This document shows, piece after piece, positions 44,304 through 52,676 of a stretch of DNA of 64,000 bases. The notes under the pieces are model-generated. The model did not search any database. It had not been told where the DNA came from and saw only the letters and a list, made by a program, of their open reading frames with translations. Numbering within the stretch: position 1 is the stretch's first letter; each line of letters starts with the position of its first letter. Both the position numbers and the translations under genes were made by a program. The DNA comes from Dolichospermum sp. DET69 (GTDB taxonomy: Bacteria; Cyanobacteriota; Cyanobacteriia; Cyanobacteriales; Nostocaceae), in contig CP070233.1 of NCBI GenBank assembly GCA_017355425.1, positions 4,621,501 to 4,685,500 on the forward strand. The letters run 5' to 3'.

Positions 44304-45605
44304 CTAAAGGGACTGAGATTCTGCGGACAGAGTAAACTTAGGTAACGCCCAAAGTCTAATTCTCGCTACGGTCGTCAAACACCGTCTACCCAGTGAGCTT
44401 AGGTCTATGCCTAAATTGCTGGCTACTTTTCGCAGAATATTAGCTGCGCCGTTCAAATCTGCATTGATCATTGAACCATTACCCGATTTGTACAAACCAC
44501 GCTCAACACGTCTTCCAGATGCTTTCCACCCGTCTGGTTTTTGACCATAAACGGGTAGGGAGTCTCCATCTAGAAAACTAGCTTTTGAAGTGTACGCTTC
44601 CTCAGTTTCTTGAAATCTAATACCGTGCAAATCGCATAGTTGTTTTAACCTATCTTTGAGTTTACCTAACGGCATTTGGACAAACTTTTGATTATTAATT
44701 CTCCCCATGTTGGCGTTAGATTTAAACCCATCATTCCAGCCGATTACTAATGTCCCAATGCCGTATTTTAAGCAATAATCAATAATTAGTTTCGCAGCTT
44801 TATTAACCCCATCTTTCATTTGATGGTTACGTTTACGGGTCACACGGTCTAACCAATTATCCCAATAAGCCTCCGGTTTTCCGTCCTTGCGGGTAGATAC
44901 TTTTTTATTCCAAAGCTGGTTCATTGACTTCATTGCGCGGGCATCAATCAATAGGGAATTACCCAATGTATCAACACAAGCCGCTAAATTATCAGCCGTT
45001 CCCAAGTCAATAGATAATGCCTGATGGATGTCTAAAACGTGGTTTTGCTTCTCAACTTCATAAGACATTTCCAGATAAAAAGCACCGTTTTTAGGTAGGA
45101 TAGTGAACTCTTTAACCTTTGTAATGTCTATATTTGACGGCATTGGTAGGAAAAATTCAGAAATTCCAAACCATCTTCTAACTGTTAGTCCTAACGAAAA
45201 TCTAAGTTGTCCATTAATTAAAGTTGGTTTTTGTCCCCCACTATTAGGATAGGCAACCTTGAAAAGTTTAGATCCTGTTAGATATCCTGGGGCTTTAGGG
45301 TTAAAATGTAATTGACCTTTGAGAAACAAAGAACGCAATTCTTTAAAAGATTTGAAAGCTTCAATTACAGACAATAAAGTTTGTTGTGCCGGGGTAGAAG
45401 GCATTGATTGAGCGACCATAGTTTTAGAAACTGAAGGTTCATAAGCTAAATCAAACTTACCCGTTAACAACTTTCCAGTTTTAAAAAATGTTTGTCTAGC
45501 GAAATAAACACCACTGTTATAGAGTTTCCCCGACTGCTGACAAAGATATTCTAATACTGCCTTAGTTTCATCATCAGGAGACAACAAAACCTGTTGAACT
45601 CCCAT
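44304..45605 (-). CDS. tnpB: TnpB RNA-guided nuclease of IS200/IS605 element
   Basis: 433 residues from MGVQQVLLSPDD at 45605; the frame extends 18 codons further. RuvC-like residues: D in LSIDLGTADN, E in QETEEAYTSKAS, and D in INADLNGAAN. Notably, the region between the second and third motif, where most TnpB have CxxC..CxxC, contains SFLDGDSLPVYGQKPDGWK and no cysteine pairs, so the zinc ribbon is absent. TnpB is an RNA-guided DNA endonuclease whose guide RNA is read from the 3' end of the element, here around 44286-44330. The frame is intact. Confidence 0.93.
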   Translation of the reverse strand: MGVQQVLLSPDDETKAVLEYLCQQSGKLYNSGVYFARQTFFKTGKLLTGKFDLAYEPSVSKTMVAQSMPSTPAQQTLLSVIEAFKSFKELRSLFLKGQLHFNPKAPGYLTGSKLFKVAYPNSGGQKPTLINGQLRFSLGLTVRRWFGISEFFLPMPSNIDITKVKEFTILPKNGAFYLEMSYEVEKQNHVLDIHQALSIDLGTADNLAACVDTLGNSLLIDARAMKSMNQLWNKKVSTRKDGKPEAYWDNWLDRVTRKRNHQMKDGVNKAAKLIIDYCLKYGIGTLVIGWNDGFKSNANMGRINNQKFVQMPLGKLKDRLKQLCDLHGIRFQETEEAYTSKASFLDGDSLPVYGQKPDGWKASGRRVERGLYKSGNGSMINADLNGAANILRKVASNLGIDLSSLGRRCLTTVARIRLWALPKFTLSAESQSL

Positions 45606-45714
45606 GGACTTTTTGTTTTTTACCACCAATTTACGATTTATGAGAAGTTGACTTCTCAATAATAATTGATTAAACTAGGATTGTCAATAAGTATAGAGAA
45701 AACAACAAATAAAT

Positions 45715-46116
45715 ATGTTAACGCAAGAAGACTACAAAACTCATAACCACGTTAAATTCCTAGTTAACTACCACTTTGTCTGGATACCCAAGCGCCGGAA
45801 AAAAGTTTTAATAGGAGAGATAGCAACAAGAGCAAGACAGATTTTTGCTGAACTGGCGATAGAAAAGGGTTGGGATATTTTAGCCTTAGAAGTAGCTCCA
45901 GACCATATCCATTTATTTATTAGCGTTAAGCCTACAGATACCCCACATTTAGTTATCAAGGCATTTAAAGGGCGTTCTAGTTTCTACTTGAGAAAAGAAT
46001 TTCCCCAATTAAAAAAACTACCGTCTCTTTGGACAAGTAGTTATTTTGTAAGCACCGCAGGGAATGTTAGTAGTGAATCGGTGAGGAAATATATTGAAGA
46101 TCCGCATCACGGATAA
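45715..46116 (+). CDS. tnpA: TnpA Y1 transposase of IS200/IS605 element
   Basis: 133 residues, the usual IS200 size. HUH motif in LEVAPDHIHLF, catalytic Tyr in SVRKYIEDPHHG near the C-terminus, and NYHFVWIPKRRKKVL at the start. It acts on single-stranded ends by recognising hairpins. Divergent from tnpB, 109 bp apart, with shared promoters between. Confidence 0.95.
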   Translation: MLTQEDYKTHNHVKFLVNYHFVWIPKRRKKVLIGEIATRARQIFAELAIEKGWDILALEVAPDHIHLFISVKPTDTPHLVIKAFKGRSSFYLRKEFPQLKKLPSLWTSSYFVSTAGNVSSESVRKYIEDPHHG

Positions 46117-46272
46117 TACAGAAAATACCACAGCGGTTAAAACCGCTCGCGCCGCTTCCCTCTCAGGTCTAAAGACGCGCTCGTTTCCCACTTACCGTGA
46201 GATCTTATGATAAATAAATGTTACATTAAACCATGAGGCTTTGCCGCAAATTCACTAATAATCACTATTGCT

Positions 46273-47682
46273 ATGTTAGAAAACAGCCCACCAGAGTTAA
46301 AACAACAACCCAGACTTGGCTCATCTTTATTGAGATGGACTGAGTATTTCTCCAACCCAGAAGGAGAAATAACTCAAAGCATGAGCGTGTTTATCTTGAT
46401 CTGGTTTGGTCAAGTGTTGTCTCTGGTTGGCTCGCGGACAACCAATTTTGCACTCAGTATTTGGGTCTATCAACATACGAATTCCACAACTCAATTTACA
46501 CTGCTGATTCTCTCTACAACCCTACCGACAATTTTGATCTCTCCCATTGCTGGTGTGATTGTCGATCGCTTTCCTCGGCGCTGGATCATGATTATTAGTG
46601 ATTTCTGTGCAGGTTTATGTACCTTACTAATTGCTTGGCTATTTATCAGTAATCACTTAGAAGTTTGGAGTCTGTGCGTAGTCAGTGCGATTAGTTCCAG
46701 TTTCAATGCTTTTCAGGGACTAGCCTATTCCTCAGCGACTACATTACTTGTGCCGAAAGCACAACTTGGTCGTGCCAGTTCGATGACACAGATCAGATTA
46801 GCGATCGCTGAAATTCTCTCCCCGGTATTAGCCGCAGCTTTATTAGTAACTGTAGAATTTTCAGGAATTGTCATCATTGATTTATCCACCTTAGTCTTAG
46901 CCTTGATCTGTTTGCTGGTAGTTAAATTTCCCGAAATTTCGTCCACAGAAAATCCCCATGCAGAAGCTAACTCTTTTTGGCAAGAAATCACCTTTGGCTG
47001 GAACTATTTAGTAGCACGTCCTGGACTCCTCGGATTAGTCATGTTCATTGCCATTATCAACTTTCTCGTTGGGAGCGCAGAAGCTCTAACTACACCCTTA
47101 GTGCTTTCCTTTGCTTCCGCTCAATCCCTAGGGACTATCTATTCTATTGCTGGTTTTGGACTACTACTGGGCAGTGCCGTGATCGGCATTTGGGGCGGGT
47201 TAGAACGCCAGATCAATACTATATTTGTGTCAATGATATTTTTGGGCATCTTCTATGTATTAGCTGGGTTGACGGCTTCAACAATTGTCTTTACGATCGC
47301 CAATTTATTGATATTTTTCATATTTCCCATCATCAATGGATCAATTCAAGTCATCTATCAAAAAAAAGTAGCGCCAGAAGTCCAGGGAAGGGTCTTTGCT
47401 TTTCGCACTGCCGCTGTGCAGGGGTTTTTACCACTGGCCTACCTGACCTGTGGAGCATTAGCTGATCAATTCTTTGAACCAATCATGGCCAAAGATGGGG
47501 CTTTAGCCAATAGTATTGGCCTGATTATTGGGGTGGGTCATGGTCGCGGCATGGGTTTAATGTTTATCATCCTGGGTCTGTTTTCTCTAGTCGCAACTTT
47601 AATTGCTTACTTGTATCCACGTCTGCGCTGCGTAGAAGATGAACTACCTGATGCAATTCCTGACCAACCAGATTTTTCTTAG
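46273..47682 (+). CDS. MFS exporter (MFS_3/EntS-like)
   Basis: 469 residues with 12 membrane segments, beginning at about residue 38 after a soluble N-terminus. IWFGQVLSLVGSRTTNFALSIWVYQHT and GVIVDRFPRRWIMIISD (loop 2-3 motif) fit the MFS_3 group that exports siderophores and peptides. In cyanobacteria this type sits next to NRPS genes, and here it follows the NRPS on the same strand, with only the IS200/IS605 element between. Export of the NRPS product is a reasonable inference. Confidence 0.88.
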   Translation: MLENSPPELKQQPRLGSSLLRWTEYFSNPEGEITQSMSVFILIWFGQVLSLVGSRTTNFALSIWVYQHTNSTTQFTLLILSTTLPTILISPIAGVIVDRFPRRWIMIISDFCAGLCTLLIAWLFISNHLEVWSLCVVSAISSSFNAFQGLAYSSATTLLVPKAQLGRASSMTQIRLAIAEILSPVLAAALLVTVEFSGIVIIDLSTLVLALICLLVVKFPEISSTENPHAEANSFWQEITFGWNYLVARPGLLGLVMFIAIINFLVGSAEALTTPLVLSFASAQSLGTIYSIAGFGLLLGSAVIGIWGGLERQINTIFVSMIFLGIFYVLAGLTASTIVFTIANLLIFFIFPIINGSIQVIYQKKVAPEVQGRVFAFRTAAVQGFLPLAYLTCGALADQFFEPIMAKDGALANSIGLIIGVGHGRGMGLMFIILGLFSLVATLIAYLYPRLRCVEDELPDAIPDQPDFS

Positions 47683-47754
47683 TGTAAATAGGGTTTGCTG
47701 AAAAAGGCAAAAAAAATTGACCAGGTACCTAAATTCGATATAAGAAATTGGCTG

Positions 47755-47793
47755 TAGAATCTCAGTGGCTTTAGCCGCTGAGAGTGTCAATAT
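47755..47793 (+). repeat. Orphan IS200/IS605 right-end hairpin
   Basis: TAGAATCTCAGTGGCTTTAG plus CCGCTGAGAGTGTCAATAT. It matches the tnpB end at 44286-44324 except that the stem bases CCC/GGG are changed to GGC/GCC on both sides. No transposase is attached. Confidence 0.8.
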
Positions 47794-47959
47794 GGGAGAT
47801 TTGTTGAGAACAAAGTTCAAGGCCATTTTTCAGTAAAAAGCCTTATTTATAATGTTTTCGGGTATTTTTTTACGTCGAACTCAGGTAAATCACAACCTAT
47901 TACTTTTTAAACATCCTCTAAATCTCAATTTCTGAGGTATTGGTAAACTTCTCTGATTT

Positions 47960-48031
47960 TATAGACAGGCATTGCCGAATATAGACAAATGTCTGAAAAT
48001 TATTGGTAAAATTCTAGTAATTTTATAGACA
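47960..48031. promoter_or_regulatory. Cluster of TATAGACA boxes
   Basis: TATAGACA occurs at 47960, 47980 and 48024, the first two 20 bp apart, and an inverted TGTCTATA is at 48303. The second forms AGACA-AA-TGTCT. They may be operator sites for the Rieske gene, or AT-rich coincidence. The rest of 47683-48415 shows no gene. Confidence 0.3.
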
Positions 48032-48415
48032 TTGTCATTCATGGTAAATTGCCTATAAAATAAAACTATATTCTCAAGAGTCGAAAACATCTGAATGTTG
48101 GGTGAGAGTCCTTTTGGGGTGCGAAGTCGGTAAACAATCCGAATCTATAGGAACTAAAAAGTAAATCACATCAGATCGAGATAATCAATCAGAGAATAAA
48201 ATGCAAAAAACCATAAAAGTAATCCCTAATGATAAAATCTGATGGGATAAAGGGGATTGTAGTTTCTCCAGTAAAGGTAACACTTTCAAAGTAAAAGATA
48301 TTTGTCTATATTTTTTACAACTATGCAGCCCTCTACCTTTTGGCATATTAGCGATCGCATAGGACACCAATTGCGAGAAACTAAGAACAAGTTTATTGAA
48401 AATAAGGAGAATCTC

Positions 48416-48769
48416 ATGGCTTGGACTCAAGTTTTAGCTGCTAATGCACTGACTACTGGTACGCGGGAAGTAGTCAAAGTAGGCGATCGCAAAATCCTAC
48501 TGTTAAACCACGAAAATCAACTTTATGCTGTAGATGATACCTGCCCTCACTTAAAAATGTCCTTGAAAAACGGTAAAATCGAAAATGGAGCAATAGTTTG
48601 CCCCTTCCACCGCAGTGCATTTGACTTGGGTAATGGTGAAGTAAAAACCTGGTGTCCGTTCCCACCCGTAGTTGGTAAATTACTGTCAATGGTTTCTTCA
48701 GAAAAAACTTTGCCAACCTATCCCCTCAAAGTGGAAGCAGGCAATATTTTGATTGATGTACCAGCATAA
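48416..48769 (+). CDS. Rieske [2Fe-2S] ferredoxin-like protein
   Basis: 117 residues from MAWTQVLAANALTTGTREV; AAGGAGA five bases upstream fixes this start, so the 38-codon upstream extension is rejected. Cluster ligands: CPH in DDTCPHLKMSL and CPFH in AIVCPFHRSAFDL. This is the small soluble bacterial Rieske type (nitrite reductase small subunit / biphenyl dioxygenase ferredoxin-like). It would carry electrons to an unidentified partner. Preceded by a 700-bp gap. Confidence 0.92.
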   Translation: MAWTQVLAANALTTGTREVVKVGDRKILLLNHENQLYAVDDTCPHLKMSLKNGKIENGAIVCPFHRSAFDLGNGEVKTWCPFPPVVGKLLSMVSSEKTLPTYPLKVEAGNILIDVPA

Positions 48770-48807
48770 TAGCAGAATTGATCACAATTCTCTGTGATAT
48801 TGAAATC

Positions 48808-48833
48808 TAGAGACGTTCCATGGAACGTCTCTA
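48808..48833. repeat. TAGAGACGTTCCA palindrome (26 bp)
   Basis: Fourth copy of the unit also seen at 6975, 15651, 31010 and 52427. It follows the Rieske gene by about 40 bp. Confidence 0.9.
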
Positions 48834-48966
48834 CAACTGAATATTTAGAGGATGTTTGATAGCTTGTGTGGCGTTAGCCATAAAGTCATGGTGTATCAAA
48901 TATTTTTAGATCCCCCTAAATCCCCCTTAAAAAGGGGGACTTTGATTCTAGTTCCCCACTTTTTAA

Positions 48967-49133
48967 GCTACGGTGTACACACATCTCTAGACAGGATGCT
49001 AAACGTGATCCGATCCCCCTAAATCCCCCTTAAAAAGGGGGACTTTGAAGAATTTAGCCCCCCTTTTTAAGGGGGGTTGGGGGGATCTAAACGTTGTGGG
49101 GCAACTCTAGAAGACTTGTGTGTACACCGTAGC
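48967..49133. mobile_element. 167-bp MITE, copy 2, with 8-bp target duplication
   Basis: Same ends as copy 1 (GCTACGGTGTACACACA) but the opposite orientation, exactly the same length, about 97-98% identical. CTTTTTAA stands on both sides (48959-48966 and 49134-49141). It sits inside another CCCCCTTAAAAAGGGGG-type repeat. Confidence 0.95.
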
Positions 49134-49167
49134 CTTTTTAAGGGGGGTGAGGGGGGATCAATACAAC

Positions 49168-50484
49168 TTAACTAATTTCTGAATATTTAGTAATCATTGT
49201 TTTCACATTTAGTAAATGTTCTTCAATAATTTCGGGAATTTCGGTATTGGTTTCAATAATTAATTCACCAATGGTATTATTAGCAATTTCATTAATAGTA
49301 TCAATTAAAAGATTTGGCATAGTAATATTGGCTTCAGCAATCTTTTTAATGGTAGCTTTGGGGTTATCTTGCTCAAGAATAGCTTTTAGAACTTGAATTT
49401 CATGACCTGGAAGATGTGCTAAGAAATTATGCCACTCTTTAGGTAAATGTCCCCTATTATGATCTTTTCTATCAACTGTATCCAATGGTTCTAATAATTC
49501 ATCAAAAGGAAATAACTCTAGATAATTTTCGTCATTTTCAGGTAGTGCTGGGGAATCAATTGTTTCTACTTGTTGAAGTAATTCCCAAACTTGATTTTGC
49601 AATAAATCCCGTTCGTCTTGTAAGACAGAAATTTGATTTTGCAGTTGATTGACTTCAGATTTTTGTTCTAGTGTTTTGTTTTGTAAAGAATTGAGAGTAT
49701 TTTCCAGATTAATTCTAGTTGTATTTGTCTGGCTTAGTAAATCATTTTGTTTAGCAATTTCCAGTTCTTGATTTTGAACTTCTATTCGCAGTTCATGAAG
49801 CTTTTTCTCTAGTTGTGGTTTAAGTCTTTCTAACAGAATTACATCATTTTCTAGTTCTTTTTTCTGATATTTGAGTGTATCAAGTTGAGGTTGAATTTGG
49901 TTAATTTCAGCACGAGATGAGTTACAATTTAATTCTAATTTTCGCTTCTGTATAATCAGATTATTGCAACTGTTATTTAGTTCTATATTACTGTTATCTA
50001 AGTTTTTAAATTCGAGTTTTAGATTATTTACTTCCGCTTCAATTTGCTTTTTTTGAGCAGCAAATGTACCTATGTCTCTATGTAAACTATCCCTTTGACT
50101 ACGACAATCTCCAATTTGGTTTTCTAGTTGCTGAGTTTCTGTATCTAATAAATTTCTATATTCTTCTAATTGGTGTATTTCTCTGACAATACGGGATTTC
50201 AATCCTTCTATGTCCCGAATGCGTCTCTGGAGAGAACCAATCATCCTCATTTCATCAATTCTTCGCCGTTTATCAACAAGAAATGCGGCTGAATATGTAG
50301 CCAGAATTGTAATTATCCCGGTGAGAAAAGCTTTAGAAAAATCCCAGTTGGGAACAAGGCTTAAACCAAAACTGACACTAAACGCAGCTATCCCTAAAAC
50401 AACTTGATAATTAACAATTACTGGTTGCATTTTGCGAGGTTTTAGTGTGGTTAAGCTGTTAGCATTATTAGTAATTAACGTCAT
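49168..50484 (-). CDS. Membrane-anchored coiled-coil protein with TerB-C-like domain
   Basis: 438 residues. Two hydrophobic segments at about 25-45 and 52-70, then a continuous coiled coil from about residue 75 to 320 rich in Glu, Gln and Asn heptads, then a C-terminal domain (LPKEWHNFLAHLPGHEIQVLKAIL..IKKIAEANITMPNLLIDTINEIANNTIGELIIE) that follows the TerB-C pattern of tellurite-resistance-type proteins. It is probably a scaffold anchored in the membrane. A second TerB-like protein is at 33139. Function unknown; TerB-C assignment is moderate. Confidence 0.7.
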   Translation of the reverse strand: MTLITNNANSLTTLKPRKMQPVIVNYQVVLGIAAFSVSFGLSLVPNWDFSKAFLTGIITILATYSAAFLVDKRRRIDEMRMIGSLQRRIRDIEGLKSRIVREIHQLEEYRNLLDTETQQLENQIGDCRSQRDSLHRDIGTFAAQKKQIEAEVNNLKLEFKNLDNSNIELNNSCNNLIIQKRKLELNCNSSRAEINQIQPQLDTLKYQKKELENDVILLERLKPQLEKKLHELRIEVQNQELEIAKQNDLLSQTNTTRINLENTLNSLQNKTLEQKSEVNQLQNQISVLQDERDLLQNQVWELLQQVETIDSPALPENDENYLELFPFDELLEPLDTVDRKDHNRGHLPKEWHNFLAHLPGHEIQVLKAILEQDNPKATIKKIAEANITMPNLLIDTINEIANNTIGELIIETNTEIPEIIEEHLLNVKTMITKYSEIS

Positions 50485-50521
50485 TATGCCTCACATTTTT
50501 ATTTGTAAATATACATAATTA

Positions 50522-50742
50522 GTAGGGGCAAACCCCCCGTGGTTGCCCCTGTTGTGGGGTAGGGGCAAACCCCCCGTGGTTGCCCCTGTTGTGGGGTAGG
50601 GGCAAACCCCCCGTGGTTGCCCCTGTTGTGGGGTAGGGGCAAACCCCCCGTGGTTGCCCCTGTTGTGGGGTAGGGGCAAACCCCCCGTGGTTGCCCCTGT
50701 TGTGGGGTAGGGGCAAACCCCCCGTGGTTGCCCCTGTTGTGG
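50522..50742. repeat. Tandem repeat, 6 x 37 bp, hairpin units
   Basis: Units at 50522, 50559, 50596, 50633, 50670 and 50707. Each has AGGGGCAA..TTGCCCCT with CCCCCCGTGG between. The reverse complement of the core equals the hairpin of the 70-bp repeat at 35972. Spacers are not unique, so this is not CRISPR. Confidence 0.95.
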
Positions 50743-50744
50743 AT

Positions 50745-50794
50745 TTAATGAACCACGAAGGCACGAAGGACACGAAGGAAGAAGGAAGGAAGAA
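50745..50794. repeat. Inverted repeat, left arm, flanking DUF815 gene
   Basis: TTAATGAACCACGAAGG, CACGAAGGACACGAAGG and a purine tail. The reverse complement matches 52626-52676 with 2-3 differences in 50. Confidence 0.9.
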
Positions 50795-50869
50795 TAGTAA
50801 AAAGTTATGACTAACTTTTACCATAAGTTTTGTATCTTATTTAAGTGATACCGCTATAATTGATTTTGA

Positions 50870-52219
50870 TCATGAGTCTGGAGTAAGATTTTTAGTTTCA
50901 CCAAATACAGCTAAATCTGCTTTTAAAAAGTCAATAAACTGCCTTGCAGTTCTGCCAGAACGTCCATTATGACGAGTTGCCCATTGTAAAGCTTTGAATT
51001 CTAAATCTTCAGCAGAAATATTGATATTTGCTGCTAGGTGCTGGACTATTTGTAAATAGGTTTTTTGATCTGCGGCTTCAAACGTTAATGTTAGACCAAA
51101 GCGATCGCTAAAAGACAACTTCTCTTGCATTGTATCCCAACTATGAACTTCATTGTTATCCTTGGGATCTGGTCTATCAGTAAAATATTCCCGAATTAAG
51201 TGCCGACGGTTAGAAGTAGCATATACAACCACGTTTTTCGGTCTAGCAGTTATATTTCCTTCCAAAACTACTTTCATTGCTTTAAAAGTATCATCATCTT
51301 CTTCAAAGGAAAGATCATCTACAAAAATAATAAATTTCTGGGGAACGCCTCGCAATAGTTCGACAATTTTGGGTAAATCTGGCAATTCTGACTTAGACAC
51401 TTCTATTAAACGCAGGTTTCTATGACTATACTCATTTAATAGAGCTTTAATTAAAGAAGATTTACCTGAACCACGACTACCATAAAGCAATACGTGCAGT
51501 GCTGTTTCTCCTGACAATAAAAACTCTGTATTTTTCACTAAAGCATCTTTTTGCCACTTGTAACCTACCAATGTAGACAGTTTGACCAAATCGGGGTGAG
51601 GAATACCAACTAACTCCCCATTTTGCCAACGAAAAGCCCAATATTGGGCAAATAAACCAATTCCATATTGCTGATAATAAGCGGCTAAATCTTCTACAGC
51701 ATCACCCCAATTTTCTAACTGAGGAATAGATGCCATTAAACCCGTTTCTATGCCTACAGATTCCGGTTCTCGATACCAGACGACAGGGGAAATAGGTAAA
51801 TGAGTTGCCATTTGCACCCACTCGCTTAAAACTGCACTATTACATTCATATAAACTTTGCAATACTTGTAAATCATGTTGCACAGCCACTACTAACGATG
51901 AGGCTAATTTGCTAAAATTCTGCTGTTGCGCCAATTTACTAAAAGGATTATCCGCAGTGAGAATTTGCTTAATCAGATATTCTTCCCAGGTTTGATGACT
52001 GCTGGCTAAAGCTTGGAAATAACTACCATAAGCTTGGAGGCAATCTCGCCCATCTGCATCAGTATAACGGATGGTTTGTAATAAATTAAGAAAGGTTCTG
52101 CCTACGTCGCTTTCCAGGACAGATTGGTACAGTAAAAGGGAGGCAGCCTGGCGTTGTAGAAGTTGAACTGCTGTATAAGATGTGGTATTTGCCGTAAGCA
52201 TTGCTAGATGATCCATCAA
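50870..52219 (-). CDS. DUF815 family AAA+ ATPase
   Basis: 449 residues. The C-terminal 240 residues are the DUF815 AAA+ domain: Walker A in LLYGSRGSGKSSLIKALL, Walker B in FIIFVDDLSFEEDD, sensor region in VVVYATSNRRHLI, and arginine-rich GRSGRTARQFIDFL. The N-terminal 200 residues are helical and family-typical. DUF815 proteins are conserved ATPases of unknown role, often near proteins with coiled coils. The gene is bracketed by a 50-bp inverted repeat (50745 and 52626). The start may be either of the first two Met codons. Confidence 0.9.
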   Translation of the reverse strand: MMDHLAMLTANTTSYTAVQLLQRQAASLLLYQSVLESDVGRTFLNLLQTIRYTDADGRDCLQAYGSYFQALASSHQTWEEYLIKQILTADNPFSKLAQQQNFSKLASSLVVAVQHDLQVLQSLYECNSAVLSEWVQMATHLPISPVVWYREPESVGIETGLMASIPQLENWGDAVEDLAAYYQQYGIGLFAQYWAFRWQNGELVGIPHPDLVKLSTLVGYKWQKDALVKNTEFLLSGETALHVLLYGSRGSGKSSLIKALLNEYSHRNLRLIEVSKSELPDLPKIVELLRGVPQKFIIFVDDLSFEEDDDTFKAMKVVLEGNITARPKNVVVYATSNRRHLIREYFTDRPDPKDNNEVHSWDTMQEKLSFSDRFGLTLTFEAADQKTYLQIVQHLAANINISAEDLEFKALQWATRHNGRSGRTARQFIDFLKADLAVFGETKNLTPDS

Positions 52220-52289
52220 TCAACTGGGTAAATTATCTCTCATCATGAATTTAAGTATAATAGACATCTGGTGTAAAAGAATATAGAAA

Positions 52290-52433
52290 CGTTCCCAAAC
52301 AAAATTGTAGAGACATTCCCAAACAAAATTGTAGAGACGTTCCCAAACAAAATTGTAGAGACGTTCCCAAACAAAATTGTAGAGACGTTCCCAAACAAAA
52401 TTGTAGAGACGTTCCCAAACAAAATTGTAGAGA
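52290..52433. repeat. Tandem 24-bp repeat, 6 copies, derived from a palindrome arm
   Basis: Unit CGTTCCCAAACAAAATTG plus TAGAGA, phase at 52290, 52314, 52338, 52362, 52386 and 52410. It ends in the complete GTAGAGACGTTCCA palindrome at 52427-52454. The unit contains the left arm of that palindrome. Confidence 0.95.
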
Positions 52434-52454
52434 CGTTCCATGGAACGTCTCTAC
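52427..52454. repeat. GTAGAGACGTTCCA palindrome (28 bp)
   Basis: Fifth copy, at the end of the 24-bp array. Confidence 0.95.
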
Positions 52455-52504
52455 AAAGGTTCTAAGAAACTAAGAAACGCGTATTTAATGTTCAATGTCC
52501 CAAA

Positions 52505-52647
52505 CTTCTTCTTTCTTCTTCTTCTTCTTCTTTCTTCCTTCTTCTTTCTTCCTTCTTCTTTCTTCCTTCTTCTTTCTTCCTTCTTCTTTCTTCCTTCTTC
52601 TTTCTTCCTTCCTTCTTCCTTCTTTCTTCTTCCTTCTTTCTTCCTTC
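52505..52647. repeat. 143-base pure pyrimidine tract
   Basis: No purine occurs on the plus strand from 52505 to 52647. The tract is built of TTCTTCTTTCTTCC-type 14-base units. It could form triplex DNA. Long frames in it are artefacts. Confidence 0.95.
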
Positions 52648-52676
52648 GTGTCCTTCGTACCTTCGTGGTTCATTAA
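52626..52676. repeat. Inverted repeat, right arm, flanking DUF815 gene
   Basis: Reverse-complement partner of 50745-50794; ends CGTGGTTCATTAA. The following 52677-53225 contains a 9-bp x 3 repeat (GACTCGGTG) at 52682-52708 and otherwise no clear gene. Confidence 0.9.

Larger units (their letters stand above)
44286..46160. mobile_element. IS200/IS605-family element with tnpA and tnpB
   Basis: Divergent tnpB (minus) and tnpA (plus), the IS605 arrangement. The tnpB-side end is set by homology with an orphan copy at 47755-47793: both share AGAATCTCAG..CTGAGAGTGTCAATAT with a hairpin. The tnpA-side end is approximate, near the palindrome AGCGGTTAAAACCGCT at 46131. These elements make no target duplication. 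Confidence 0.8.

Noticed and set aside
48100-48180. Riboswitch or group II intron start
   Set aside because: None of the conserved cores I know (cobalamin, TPP, GEMM, intron domain V) is present.
48302-48415. N-terminal extension of the Rieske protein
   Set aside because: AAGGAGA sits directly before ATG 48416, and the extension has no family match.
50522-50742. 37-bp repeats as CRISPR
   Set aside because: Units are directly joined and identical with no spacers.
50491-50824. Gly/Pro-rich frames in the 37-bp array
   Set aside because: Repeat artefacts in several frames.
52220-52441. Frame encoding MERLYNFVW repeats
   Set aside because: It is a translation of the 24-bp tandem array; no RBS or family.
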